Of a stretch of DNA of 64,000 bases, positions 35,148-45,840 are shown piece after piece. Position 1 is the stretch's first letter, and each line of letters begins with the position of its first letter. Source of the stretch: Adenanthera pavonina (lineage: Eukaryota; Streptophyta; Magnoliopsida; Fabales; Fabaceae); NCBI GenBank assembly GCA_026686845.1, contig JAIVEN010000012.1:13890501-13954500 (forward strand), given 5' to 3'. Below the pieces are notes generated by a model. That model was given only the letters and a program-made list of their open reading frames with translations. It was not told the DNA's origin and did not search any database. The position numbers and the translations under genes are program-made.

Positions 35148-36804
35148 TGTTGGGAATTTCACTATACACGTAGCGGAAAAACTATAAGCAATTCCTTCCC
35201 ATGGATCGGTCAATGTTGTTTAGATTGAGATGTAGAAAAAGAATTTACCTTCGGTGCATTTCTTGGTGTTCTTTTTTGTTTCGTTAGACCCCAGGAATTA
35301 ACACGATTAGTCAGCTCCCTCTATCGGTATACACACGAATAGTGAGTCCAACTTGAATGGCATGCTAGCAGCTTTGGTTGCGATGTCCGTACAATTCCAT
35401 ACAAGCCTATACGATTTCGTCCCAGTTCGTGCGCCATCGCTTTTTGTCCGTACAGTTTTTTTTTCTGAGTATATGACCACTATCTCTTTAGGGTAATTTG
35501 AATTATCATGATTTTGTACCCGAGTCTATATCAATATATAGATAGGATTCGGTATTTATTTAATTTAAATCAATAATTTAAACTAAATTAAATATTAATT
35601 AAATAGATTAGTTTGAATTTAAATCAATCTAATAGATTAAATTTAAACTAACGATCTAATATATATCCAGATCAAATCTAGATTTAATTTATCAGATAAA
35701 TCAAATTTATATTATTAGTTTAAATTCAAATTTAGAATCTAATCTAAATTAAATTTAAAACTAATTAATTTGAACAATATATATATTTCAAAATATATAT
35801 ATCAAATATATAATATATCAAACATATATATATTTCAAATTTTAATATATATATATCAAATATATATATATAATGCTATCACCCTAAATGAACATCAAAT
35901 TCATTGAATCTAGACACATTTTAGATTTAATAAATCTGGACATTCTAGCTCGAGTTGGCCTGTTATTATGTGTGACCCTATAGGCCCATATAATATTGGC
36001 AGTGGGCTAATAACACTATTAGACCCACAAGTCACAAGTGGCCTCTAGCAAGACATTGTGACTACCCAAATCATATGAGATCGGTGATTCAATATAACCT
36101 ATCATATAACCCAATCACATCCCTTTTGTCTCATGATATATGGGTCAAGTATGAGGCATGGAAACGTCATCCTTATTTTACTCGACCATCACTTTCTCGA
36201 TCTCCGAGTAGACTGACAGAACAAATGGAAATTCTTCCATTCGAGCATGGCTATATATTTTCTCAGTCTCACTCATCGAGGGGCCCAGATATATGTCCCC
36301 ATTAATTAGAGGGATAAATTCTATCTTGACCATTCATCTTCTTCCACACGAGTTCTACTATGCCATTCATAGCCTTTATGATCTCCCGATTAAAGGTGAC
36401 TTTTGACTATGCCAAAGTATAGTGTTCCCCATATAGGAAGTCATGATGATCTTAGGTCTGAGGGCTTAATGACATGGTTATATATGAGATATGCTTATGA
36501 CTTGATCCATGCAGCAATGTCATGATAGGTCAATCCAGCGCCTATTCTCTAACATGAGCTTATGATTTTGATTTGTATCTTCATACATAATTATCAATTA
36601 AAATCATACTAGCCTTAATTCATCATTGTTCCCACAAAGATGATTGACTAGGGATACTTAGGATAAAATAATTTATCTAAGAATATTGTTATAAAGAAAA
36701 ACATGCAAACAATATAATAATGTAAGAAAAGAAACACCTTTTTTTTTTATAATGAAACACAATGTTCATAATACAATGATTGGGTTAGAACACAATCTCC
36801 AACA
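35148..36804 (-). repeat. 3' LTR of E7 (1657 bp)
   Basis: On the plus strand it starts TGTTGGGAATTTCACT and ends CACAATCTCCAACA, giving TGTTGG/CCAACA ends. It pairs with 54047-55753; they differ by scattered substitutions and small indels. The A/T palindrome cluster is at 35770-35875. Confidence 0.9.
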
Positions 36805-36820
36805 ACTCCCACTTGCACTA
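36805..36820 (-). other. Polypurine-like tract of E7
   Basis: TAGTGCAAGTGGGAGT on the minus strand, abutting the 3' LTR; same place and similar sequence as at 5494-5509 in E2. Confidence 0.7.
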
Positions 36821-37444
36821 GACTCAATCGTTGATGTATCTAATACCTATTGACCTAACATGACGCTCATGCTTTATCTGTGCAAGCGACTTAGTAAGAG
36901 GATCAGCAACATTGTCATCAGTTGGTATTTTGCATATCTTTATATCACCCCTATCAATAATTTCTCTGATAAGATGATATCGCCTGAGTATGTGTTTGGT
37001 TCTTTGATATGAACTAGGCTCTTTAGCCTGTGCTATTGCGCTGTTGTTGTCACAAAATAGATCTATTGGATTTGATATGGTAGGTACCACTCCAAGCTCA
37101 GTGATGAACTTCTTAATCCAAACAGCTTCCTTAGCGGCATCTGATGCTGCTAGGTACTCAGCTTCTGTTGTAGAATTAGCTACAGTGCTTTGCTTGGAAC
37201 TCTTCCAACTAACTGCTCCACCATTCAAGCAAAATAGGAATCCTGATTGCAATCTTGAATCATCTTTATCAGATTGGAAACTTGCATCTGTGTAACCATT
37301 TACAACCAGCTCATCTTCCAATCCTCCATACACCAAGAATACATCCTTAGTCCTTCTTAAGTACTTCAGAAAATTCTTGACAGCAGTCCAGTGATTCTCA
37401 CTTGGATCTGACTAATATCTACTAGTCATGCTCAAGGCATATGA
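36821..37444 (-). pseudogene. pol: RNase H of E7, cut from its RT by E8
   Basis: C-terminal part of E7 pol. Open from VYGGLEDELVVNGYTDASFQ to a TGA at 36824-36826 where a tryptophan of IRYINDW is expected. Shows the RNase H motifs GYTDASFQ, TTEAEYLAASD, CDNNSAIAQA and the HIL..YHLIREI helix. The upstream part has one stop (TSRY* near 37412), and at 37444 the frame is cut by E8; it resumes at 49425 in SIMYVMLCTRPNVSYV. Confidence 0.88.
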
Positions 37445-39208
37445 TGTTAGCAAGGCTGCCTTCCCAAGAGGGGGGTGAATTGGGAAGATTGAATTTTTTC
37501 TGCACAAAGTGAAGTAAGTGAAGATATCACAGTATAATGAAAACAATGCGTAAATCAGAGCAAGCAGAAAAGTAAAGATAGGGAGAAGAAAACTCAGTAA
37601 TTTATCCTGGTTCGGTCTTTCCACTTGACCTACATCCAGTCCTCAAGACACCTCTTGAGATTTATCCACTATACAACAAGAATTTCAATGGGCTTCTTGC
37701 TAAGGCCACAGTACACGAGTATGCTCTGTTTCTGAGCTCTCTCAAACTCTCCAAGCACTTTCACTATGTGCTTCCCAATTCCCTTGTGAATACCCCTCAC
37801 AAGTAAATCTATCTTCCAGATGAAGAGTAGATTGATTACAATAAAATAACTCTCTTGAAAAGAGTAGATATGAAAGTTTTAGTACAAGTATAGAAGTTGA
37901 GAGGGTAAAAGCTTTTGAGAAAAGATTTAGCAGAAATTCAGTACACACTTGTTTGATTTGTTACCCACAACTTCAAATGTTGTTGTATTTATAGATTTAG
38001 GTCTCAAATATCCATTAGAGACTTTAATCTATCCGTTGGAGAAGTTATCCAACGGTTACTCTGAAAAACTATCCGTTTACCAACCGCATTTAATGTTTCT
38101 GACATATTGAAATTCGAACTTTGGCTGGTCAACAGACGAATTTTGAAGGAACCGAAGGTTAAAGCTTCCAACGTTACAACACGAAATTCATCTGTTCATT
38201 AAGTGAAATTCGAATTTTGAAACTTACAAAACATTTTCACAATGTGACATACGAATTTTCAAGAAGAAAGTTTTTTGGTTAAGTGTGAACAGTGTTTTCA
38301 ATTTGCTACAGTGTCCTCGAAATTCGAATTTTGAAAGGGTGAAATTCGTCTGTCAGAGAGACTCTTTCCAGACTAATTTCATCATTCGAATGTTGATGTT
38401 TCACTTAAACAGACTTAAGATTTTTGCTTCTGAAATTCGAATTTCAATGTTCAAAGTTCGTCTGTCAGAGAGCAGTTTTGAAACTTAAATCATTCTTGAT
38501 CTCAGATGAACTTTAACATAGTATCAGACGTATTTCTTCTATTCTCTCAAATTTTGTTTTGTCTGAAATTCGAATTTTGGAGACTTAAAGTTCGTCTGTT
38601 ACAAAGAAGCTTCTTTCAGACTTATATGAAAATTCGAATGTTGGCAGTTCAAAATTCGTCTGTCAGAGAGCATTTATCAAACTCAATTTCATTTTGATTT
38701 CAGATGCATTTTATCATAGTCTCAGACGAATTTCTTTGGTTTTCACAAACTTCATTTTTTTCTTGAAATTCGAATTTTGAAAGTGTGAAGTTCGTCTGTT
38801 ACCAGAAAGGCTTCTTTCAGACTAGATGAAAATTCAAATTTTGAGCAGCCAAAATTCGTCTGACAGAGAGCCATCTCTTCAGACTCATTCAGTTTCAGCT
38901 CGAAGTTCGAACTTCCAAAGGCAAAGTTCGAATTTCCATCTTGACAGTTTAGCTTAATCTTTCAACCTTCGTCTGTTTGTGGGTGTTTTTCAAATAGGTA
39001 AAGATTTAACACAAAATCAAGGTTTGAAAACATCTTTTTCTCAAATCAAAATCTTTTACCCAATCATAACAAAAACTAAAGATCCTACAAGAGATCTAAC
39101 AGCAAATACTCATAAAGTCTTCACTTGACACAGCTTTGATCTCCTTTGATATCTTCAATTCAAGCTCTTGAGTGTTGGTTTATAATCATCAAAACTCTTG
39201 ATTCAACA
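37445..39208 (-). repeat. 3' LTR of E8 (1764 bp)
   Basis: Starts TGTTAGCAAGGCTGCC and ends TTGATTCAACA. Nearly identical to 47662-49424; an early difference is GGGGGG against GGGA near the start. Carries the TTCGAA/TTCGTCTGT array (38110-38970) and a TATA box at 37986-37993 (minus). Confidence 0.93.
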
Positions 39209-39223
39209 TTCTCCCCCTTTTTG
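39209..39223 (-). other. Polypurine tract of E8
   Basis: CAAAAAGGGGGAGAA on the minus strand directly before the 3' LTR. A strong, uninterrupted tract of the kind typical of Sireviruses. The 270 bases between it and the 3' frame (39224-39493) hold nothing recognisable. Confidence 0.9.
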
Positions 39224-39493
39224 ATGATGACAAAACAACTCACAAACTAGATTAGTACTTGGGTTTGCTTTCATAAGCTCCCCCTCAACATATGCATAAG
39301 ATATCAAAGCAACAGATTAAGTGAAGAGATTCAAAGCCCAAAACATTGCAACCATGAACATACTATGTATCACCAAACTGTTGTAATACAAATTCCAATT
39401 AAAGAGTAGTTCTTAAAAAAAACAAACAACCAATTACAATCAACCAATTAAAACAAGATACAACAAGAAGATTCAGCCTAAGATCTAAAAATA

Positions 39494-41671
39494 TCACTTC
39501 TTCTTTGGCTTAGACTTCTTGCTGTAAGTCTTTCCTTTTCCAGATGACTCAGCAGATTTTCCAGCTTGCTTAGTCCCAGTTTGCTTTATCTTCTCCCCCT
39601 TTTTGGCATCATCAGGAAGCCCAACAAAGTCCATTGGAGGAGGTATCTGAGTGATAGGAACAGCACGAAGGGGGACATGAGCAAAAGGAATTTCTGGCTG
39701 AATTGGTGCAGGGGGCTCAGTAGGTTCTTCAGCATCATCAGAGACCTCAAGCAGCACTTGCATTTCCTGCCTAGAAAGAGCTAGTTGAGCTCTCTGTTCC
39801 TCTGAAAGCCCATACACAGCAAGAGAAGAAGAAGCTGGTCTAGCAGGAGGAAACATTTCTTCTAGCCTTCTCCTCTGAGCTATTAGCAGAGCATTGTGAG
39901 CAACGGCAAGATAATCAATAACAGGTACAATGCTCCTTTCCTCATTGCTTGCTCCTTCCGGCACAGAAGAGGTTGAAATGGCTGCAACCAGTCTTTGAAC
40001 TTGCTCTGATTCTTGAATAGACAGAATTGAATCCAGAGCATCTTCTTGCATAGGCTTAAGAGGGCTTGATTCTTGAAGACCTTCTCCTTCTAGTCCATAG
40101 TCCAAGGGTGGACCAGGACTTGGTGTTCTCATAGCATCAGCACCATCAATATCCGAATTATGGTCAGAGGAGGCAATCTCAAAGGGACTTGGAGGCACAG
40201 GGGATGGAGACAGAGTAGGCTCAGGGACACCAGGCTGAGGTGGAGCTGAAGTGGTAGGAATTGCATTTCTTATCTCTTCATAAGCATCAGCCACCACCTT
40301 CATATTCACAGCCAACTGATGGATCTGATCTTGTAGATGAGCAAATTTGGCATTTTGCTCATCTCTGATGCTGAGAATGAGTGTTGACAGACTGTCAAAC
40401 AACTCAGTGATCTTTGTTGGCTTGGCTCGTGAGGAGGGAGTGGAAGGAGGGTGTGTAGGCCTGGAGGGAGATGGAATTATCTGGGAAGGCTGAGGTAAGG
40501 ATCTGTCAGGGGCCTCAGAAGTGCCTTCTTGTTGGAGGGATGCATCAGTAACAAAGAACAAGTCTTCAGTTTTCCCTGCTCCCTTTCCAACCCATCATCC
40601 TTCATCTCTCTCAATGCCCATCCTTTGCAGTTCCTCCTCTTTAAAAGCCTCAGTGAGGTTCCCTTTCCCCTTCTCAATGTGCTGAATCCTAGCATGCTGC
40701 AGGATTCTTGAAATAATTGCAGCATAGGGGAGTGTGGAATCCTTCCTTTGATCTCTTGCCTTTATCATTCTTTGGAGGATGATATGACCCATGTTAATCA
40801 GCTTCCCCCGAATGATAGCAGTCATCACATGAGCCTCTGCCCTTGTTATCAGATTGAAGCTACCACCCTTGTTGAAAATGATCCTTGACACTATGTAGTG
40901 CAGGATTCTGACTTGTACACTTAGGTCTGTGGGCTTCAACAGATTTATTGTTGGCCTGTTCTCCCTTCTCTTGAATAAGGTGTCCAAGATGGTGCTTTCT
41001 TTGTAGTTCAGAAAGGGTCCACCTTCTTCATCAGCTGTGCTTGCCTCATCCATATACCTAGAGGCTGTTATGTCAATTTTTAGCCCATCTTGCCCTGGGA
41101 TTTCCAGCACCTCATTGAAGGTTTCATCAGCAAGCCAGATGGTCCTTGATCTCAAAGTGACCTCCCATTTCTTTTTCTTGCTGTTATATTGAAGAGAGGC
41201 ATACCAAGTCTTCACTACCTCATCATCATATTTTTCAGCAATTTCCAACAGATTTTTATATCTTAACAACCATACAGCAGCATCAAAATTGTTGGATATC
41301 AGAAATTGTTCCATATTTACACAATGAGGCTTGATTACCTTTTTGGTGGAAAACTTGGTAGTGTACTCTTCTTGAATCTCAGGAGTGCTCCACAGTGGCA
41401 GTGCAGTCAATTCAAACTCTCCAGATTTAGTACTGGAAGAAGCAGAAGAGGCAGCAGCAGGAATAGACGGTTCTGCACTTTTTGAAGAAGAGGGTCCAGT
41501 TTTCTGAGATTCTGCTTTGGATGAAGATTTCTGGCCTTTAGAGGGAGTAGCTTTGCTGGGTTTGGCTTTTCTCTTTGATTTTTCTCCTTCTTTGGTAGCG
41601 TATTGAGATTTAACATTCCTTTTAGAACGAGCCCCAGCTTTTCCTGTTCCAGGAATTTTAACTCTTGCCAT
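39494..41671 (-). CDS. Extra 3' reading frame of E8, about 725 codons with one in-frame TGA
   Basis: A separate frame downstream of pol, ATG at 41671, TGA at 39494-39496, broken once by a TGA at 40595-40597 that leaves both halves in phase. N-terminus (1-95) is basic and serine-rich. Residues about 110-330 form a domain with KTWYASLQ, TIWLADETFNEVLEIPGQ, LLKPTDLSVQVRILHYIVSR and LINMGHIILQRMIKARDQ. This resembles a family annotated 'putative plant transposon protein' (Pfam PF20167 as I recall); a profile search is needed. Then a coiled-coil-like stretch (LFDSLSTLILSIRDEQNAKF), a proline/acidic-rich tail, and a lysine-rich end (KTYSKKSKPKKK). No signal peptide or membrane segment is seen, so it does not look like an envelope protein, although Sireviruses carry 'env-like' frames at this position. 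Conserved in E6. Function unknown. Confidence 0.82.
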
Positions 41672-42669
41672 TTCTCGGTTGAATGAAGCAGAATGTGGCT
41701 GAGAATAGGTTTATAGGATGCGAATGGAAGTTCAAACGGTGAAGAATGACGGTTTTTGGACAGGAGTTAAGAGGATTGAAGAGAGAATCAGAACAGACTC
41801 AGGGAGGTTACAAATAGGGTTGCGTCTGTTCTGTGGAAAACCGTCGCATTTAACGTGTGTAACCGTCTGACAGACGAATTTTGAGGGGTCAAAATTTGAA
41901 CTTCGGGCAGTTACAAGTTAAACCGTTCAGCACAGCTTACTGACAGACGAATTTTCATTTTGAAAGTTTGTCTGACAGTGGCTTGAAACAAGCAATACAA
42001 GCATATCAGACGAATTTTGTTTCAACAAAATTCGAATGTTGGAAAGAAAAAGACAGCATTACACAAACCATCAATCAACAGACGAATTAAGCATGCAGAT
42101 CTTTATCTTTCAAGCATTCATTCATCAAGAACATGTTTCAACAGACGAATTTTGAACTTGACAATTCGAATTTTTCAATTTTTGCAAAGATTGTCCAACA
42201 TTCGTATGTTAAGAAGTAATAATTCGTATAACAGTGATGGACAATCATTACTTTGAAATTTTTGATTTTGGAAATTTGAACTTTCAAGCTTCAACAGACG
42301 AATTTCGAGGCATAACCGAGAACTGTTCCAAGGCATAACAGGCCAAAGTTCGTCTGTTGGTCAACCAAAATTCGAATGTTGACCATGTTGACCAGTTCAA
42401 AGACACAGATTATCAATGAAATTCTTCTATTATTCAAACAACATACAAATTTCAACTTTAAAGACTTACAGAATGGATCCAGAACTTAGGATAATTATTA
42501 TTCACTTCATTTTCTGGTTGCTCCAATCTGGAGTGCTCCAATCTTTTAAACTTTTAGCCATTGATTTTCACAAGGAGCACCTGCAACTACACTAAGACAA
42601 ACTCCGATGCTCAAGTTAGAATTTATTCTAATATTAAAAACTTTAAAGACAGAACTGCACAGAAATAAC
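41672..42669 (-). other. Spacer between RNase H and the 3' frame of E8, rich in CAGACGAA/TTCGAA motifs
   Basis: No frame. From 41865 to 42385 it holds at least eight motifs of the same two kinds as the LTR array, mostly in the opposite orientation (CAGACGAATTTTG, then AAAATTCGAATGTTGG). So the motif set is present both in the LTR and just upstream of the 3' frame, which suggests a shared regulatory or structural role. A splice or promoter signal for the 3' frame could lie here; none is clear. Confidence 0.75.
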
Positions 42670-44232
42670 TTACAATTCACTGGGATTTACCATTCCCAAT
42701 TCTCTCCTTATTTTGCAGTGTCTGTCTTCTGATAGAGGTTTTGTGAGTATATCGGCAACTTGATCCTCTGTTGGGATGTATTCCAGTCTAACTTCTCCTT
42801 TCAGAATGTGATCTCTTATGAAGTGGTGCCTTACTTCAATATGTTTCGTCCTTGAATGCATGACAGGGTTCTTGGTGATATTTATAGCACTTTGGTTGTC
42901 ACACATGATTGGTATCTCTTTCATTTTAAACTTAAGATCTTCAAGCTGCTGTTTCATCCAGATGACTTGGGCACAACAGCTTCCAGCTGCAACATACTCA
43001 GCTTCTGCAGTGGATAAGGCTACACTGTTTTGCTTTTTGCTGAACCATGAGACCAGGGATCCTCCAAGAAACTGACAAGTTCCACTTGTGCTTTTTCTGT
43101 CAGTTTTGGATCCTGCAAAATCAGCATCAGTGTATCCTTTGAGATCTTCTCCATTGCCTTTTGGATACCAAAGACCCATTTGTGATGTTCCAATAAGATA
43201 TCTAAAAATTCTTTTCACAGCTGTTGCATGGGATTCTTTGGGGCATGATTGGAACCTTGCACACATGCAAACACTGAACATAATGTCAGGTCTGCTGGCA
43301 GTTAGGTATAGCAGGGATCCAATCATTCTTCTGTACTGAGTAATGTCAAATATCTTCCCGTTTTCATCCATGTCCAGTTTGGTTGCAGTGGCCATAGGTG
43401 TTCCCATTGGTTTGGCATTCTCCAAACCAAACTTCTTTAGCAGTTCCTTTAGATACTTGGATTGACTGAGAAAGATACCATCATTTTGCTGTCTTATTTG
43501 CGGTCCAAGGAAGAAGTTGAGTTCACCCATCATAGACATCTCGAATTCTCCCTGCATTAACTCAGAGAATTTCTTGCAAAGAGTTTCATTAGTAGCACCA
43601 AAAATAATATCATCAACATAGATTTGAACAATTAGCAAATCTTTATTTTCTTTCTTAGTAAATAAGGTTGTGTTAACTTTGCCTCTGTTAAACCCCTTAT
43701 CAGTTAGAAAATTGCTCAGTCTCTCATACCATGCTCTAGGGGCCTGTTTTAAACCATAGAGAGCTTTCTTCAGTTTATAAACATGGTTTGGTTTTGTAGA
43801 GTCCTCAAAACCTGGAGGTTGATCAACATAAACCTCTTCCATGATATATCCATTCAGAAAAGCACTCTTTACATCCATTTGATATAATAAAATATTTTTC
43901 ATGCATGCATATGCTAGCAGTATTCTTATAGCCTCTAATCTAGCTACTGGTGCAAAGGTTTCTTCAAAATCAATACCTTCTTCCTGATTATACCCTTTAG
44001 CAACTAATCTAGCTTTATTTCTGATTATTGTTCCAGATTCATCAAGTTTATTTCTGAAACCCCATTTGGTACCAATAACAGGATGATTTTTGGGTCTAGA
44101 AACTAAATTCCAAACTTGATTTCTTTCAAATTGATTTAATTCATCTTGCATAGCCATAATCCAGTATTCATCAGTTAGGGCTTCTTCAGTACATTTGGGT
44201 TCAATTTGAGAAATGAAAGCACAGTTGAGCAT
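42670..44232 (-). CDS. pol: Reverse transcriptase and RNase H of E8, uninterrupted
   Basis: One open frame of 520 codons, ATG at 44232 directly after a TAG, ending ELGMVNPSEL and TAA at 42670-42672. RT: KARLVAKGYNQEEGIDFEET (about 73-92), YQMDVKSAFLNG with the first catalytic Asp at 120, LYGLKQAPRAWY (158-169), and YVDD at 205-208. RNase H: GYTDADFAGSKTDRKSTSG, STAEAEYVAAGS and CDNQSAINI supply the acidic residues, then HIEVRHHFIRDHI. It copies the element RNA into DNA inside virus-like particles. All key residues are present, so this domain could be active if translated. The ATG may be chance: family members normally make RT as part of one long polyprotein. Confidence 0.92.
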   Translation of the reverse strand: MLNCAFISQIEPKCTEEALTDEYWIMAMQDELNQFERNQVWNLVSRPKNHPVIGTKWGFRNKLDESGTIIRNKARLVAKGYNQEEGIDFEETFAPVARLEAIRILLAYACMKNILLYQMDVKSAFLNGYIMEEVYVDQPPGFEDSTKPNHVYKLKKALYGLKQAPRAWYERLSNFLTDKGFNRGKVNTTLFTKKENKDLLIVQIYVDDIIFGATNETLCKKFSELMQGEFEMSMMGELNFFLGPQIRQQNDGIFLSQSKYLKELLKKFGLENAKPMGTPMATATKLDMDENGKIFDITQYRRMIGSLLYLTASRPDIMFSVCMCARFQSCPKESHATAVKRIFRYLIGTSQMGLWYPKGNGEDLKGYTDADFAGSKTDRKSTSGTCQFLGGSLVSWFSKKQNSVALSTAEAEYVAAGSCCAQVIWMKQQLEDLKFKMKEIPIMCDNQSAINITKNPVMHSRTKHIEVRHHFIRDHILKGEVRLEYIPTEDQVADILTKPLSEDRHCKIRRELGMVNPSEL

Positions 44233-45840
44233 CTAATCTCTTAACTGTTTTCTGGTTTTGACTTTCTCTTGAACATTCCCTATTACTTGATCAATAGGGT
44301 GATTCCTTTGATATCTCCAAGCTCTAGGGAGTTCTTGAGTTGTTTCTTCATTATTTTCTTCATCAAACTCTTGCTCCTGGATATCTTCCTCTGTGTCAAC
44401 AGATTCAGATATCTTTGGAGGTTTAGTTTTACTTTTGTCAGAAATTTCCAGTTTTTCAAAATTGAAAGTAAGATCATCCTTATTGGTAACATGTTTTGAA
44501 ACAGTTTCATTTTCTATGAAGACCACATGCACTGATTCTTCTACTATATTTGATCTTTTATTATAGACCCTATAAGCCTTACTCCTACTAGAATAGCCCA
44601 GAAATATACCTTCATCGGATTTGGCATCAAATTTACCTAGATTTTCTTTACCATTGTTGTGAATGAAGCATTTGCACCCAAACACATGGAGGTGTGACAG
44701 ATTTGGCTTTCTCCCCTTGTACAGCTCATATGGAGTCTTCCCAAGGATTGGTCTGATGTAGGCTCTGTTTATGATGTAGCTTGCTGTATTCACTGCATCA
44801 GCCCAGAACACTTGAGAGAGTTCCTTCTCATTCAGCATAGCTCTAGCCATCTCTCCAATGGTTCTGTTCTTCCTTTCTACCACTCCATTTTGTTGAGGAG
44901 TTCTTGGTGCTGAGAAGTTGTGGTCAATCCCATGCTCATTGCAGAACTCCAGGAAGTATGCATTTTCAAATTCTCCTCCATGGTCTGACCTGATAGACAC
45001 AATAGAAATACCTTTCTCATTCTGCACTTTCTTAGCTAAGGTTACAAATGCATCAAAGGTATCACTTTTAGAAGAAAGAAATAATGTCCAAGTAAATCTA
45101 GAATAGTCATCAACAATTACAAGCACATACATATTACCACCAAGACTTTTTACCCTAGAAGGTCCAATCAAATCCATATGCAGCAGTTCAAGTGGTCTAG
45201 TTGTGGTGACTACATTTTTGGATTTAAATGATGATTTAGTTTATTTTCCTCTTAGGCATGCATCACATTCTTTATCCTTTTCAAAAGATATTTTTGGTAG
45301 ACCAGTTACTAGCTCATTTTTAATTAGTTTAGACAGTTGATTCATGTTCACATGAGCTAATCTTCTATGCCATAGCCAGCTATCACTCCTTTGACTCATT
45401 AAGCATACAGAATCTAAGGGAGGAAGTTTATCAAGATCAATAGTATAGCAGTTACCATCCCTTTGAGCTTTGAGGATTACTTTGTGATCACTTTTTCTGA
45501 TGACCAGGCAAAACTTTGAGTCAAACAGCACCCAGTTTCCTTTGTCACAGGTCTGACTCACGCTTAGCAGGTTGTGGTTGAGGCCAATCACAAACAGCAC
45601 CTCTTCAATGGATGTTTCTGGATTTTTGCCCACAATTCCAATACCAACGATTTTGCCATATTGGTCACCTCCAAAGGTCACCTTTCCTCCTTTCTTGTCT
45701 CTCAAGGTGATGAACTTCTCCTTATCACCAGTCATGTGACTTGAGCAGGCACTGTCCATATACCATTTGTTGCTTTTCTTAGCTTTGAGACAGACCTGCA
45801 AAACAATGTTTACGTTTTCCTTTTAGGTACCCAAATTTGC
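44233..45840 (-). CDS. pol: Protease and integrase of E8, two in-frame stops
   Basis: Starts in the frame -1 relative to gag around 45830-45800 (NVNIVLQVCLKAKK). Protease: YMDSACSSHMTGD with the active-site Asp in DSA (about 45750). GAG-pre-integrase: LWHRRLAHVNMNQL and CDACLRGK give the HHCC zinc site. A TAA at 45241-45243 replaces a codon (probably CAA) between GK and TKSSFK. Integrase follows with the catalytic triad intact: Asp in HMDLIGP, Asp in RSDHGGEF, Glu in NGVVERKNRT, the last two 35 residues apart (D,D35E). C-terminal LHVFGCKCF and GIFLGYSSRSKAY are present. A TAG at 44233-44235 follows KQLRD. The single stops point to recent decay or to recoding. Confidence 0.88.

Noticed and set aside
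39494..41671. Envelope glycoprotein call for the 3' frame
   Set aside because: Position fits the 'env-like' gene of Sireviruses, but no signal peptide, membrane segment or cysteine pattern is visible.
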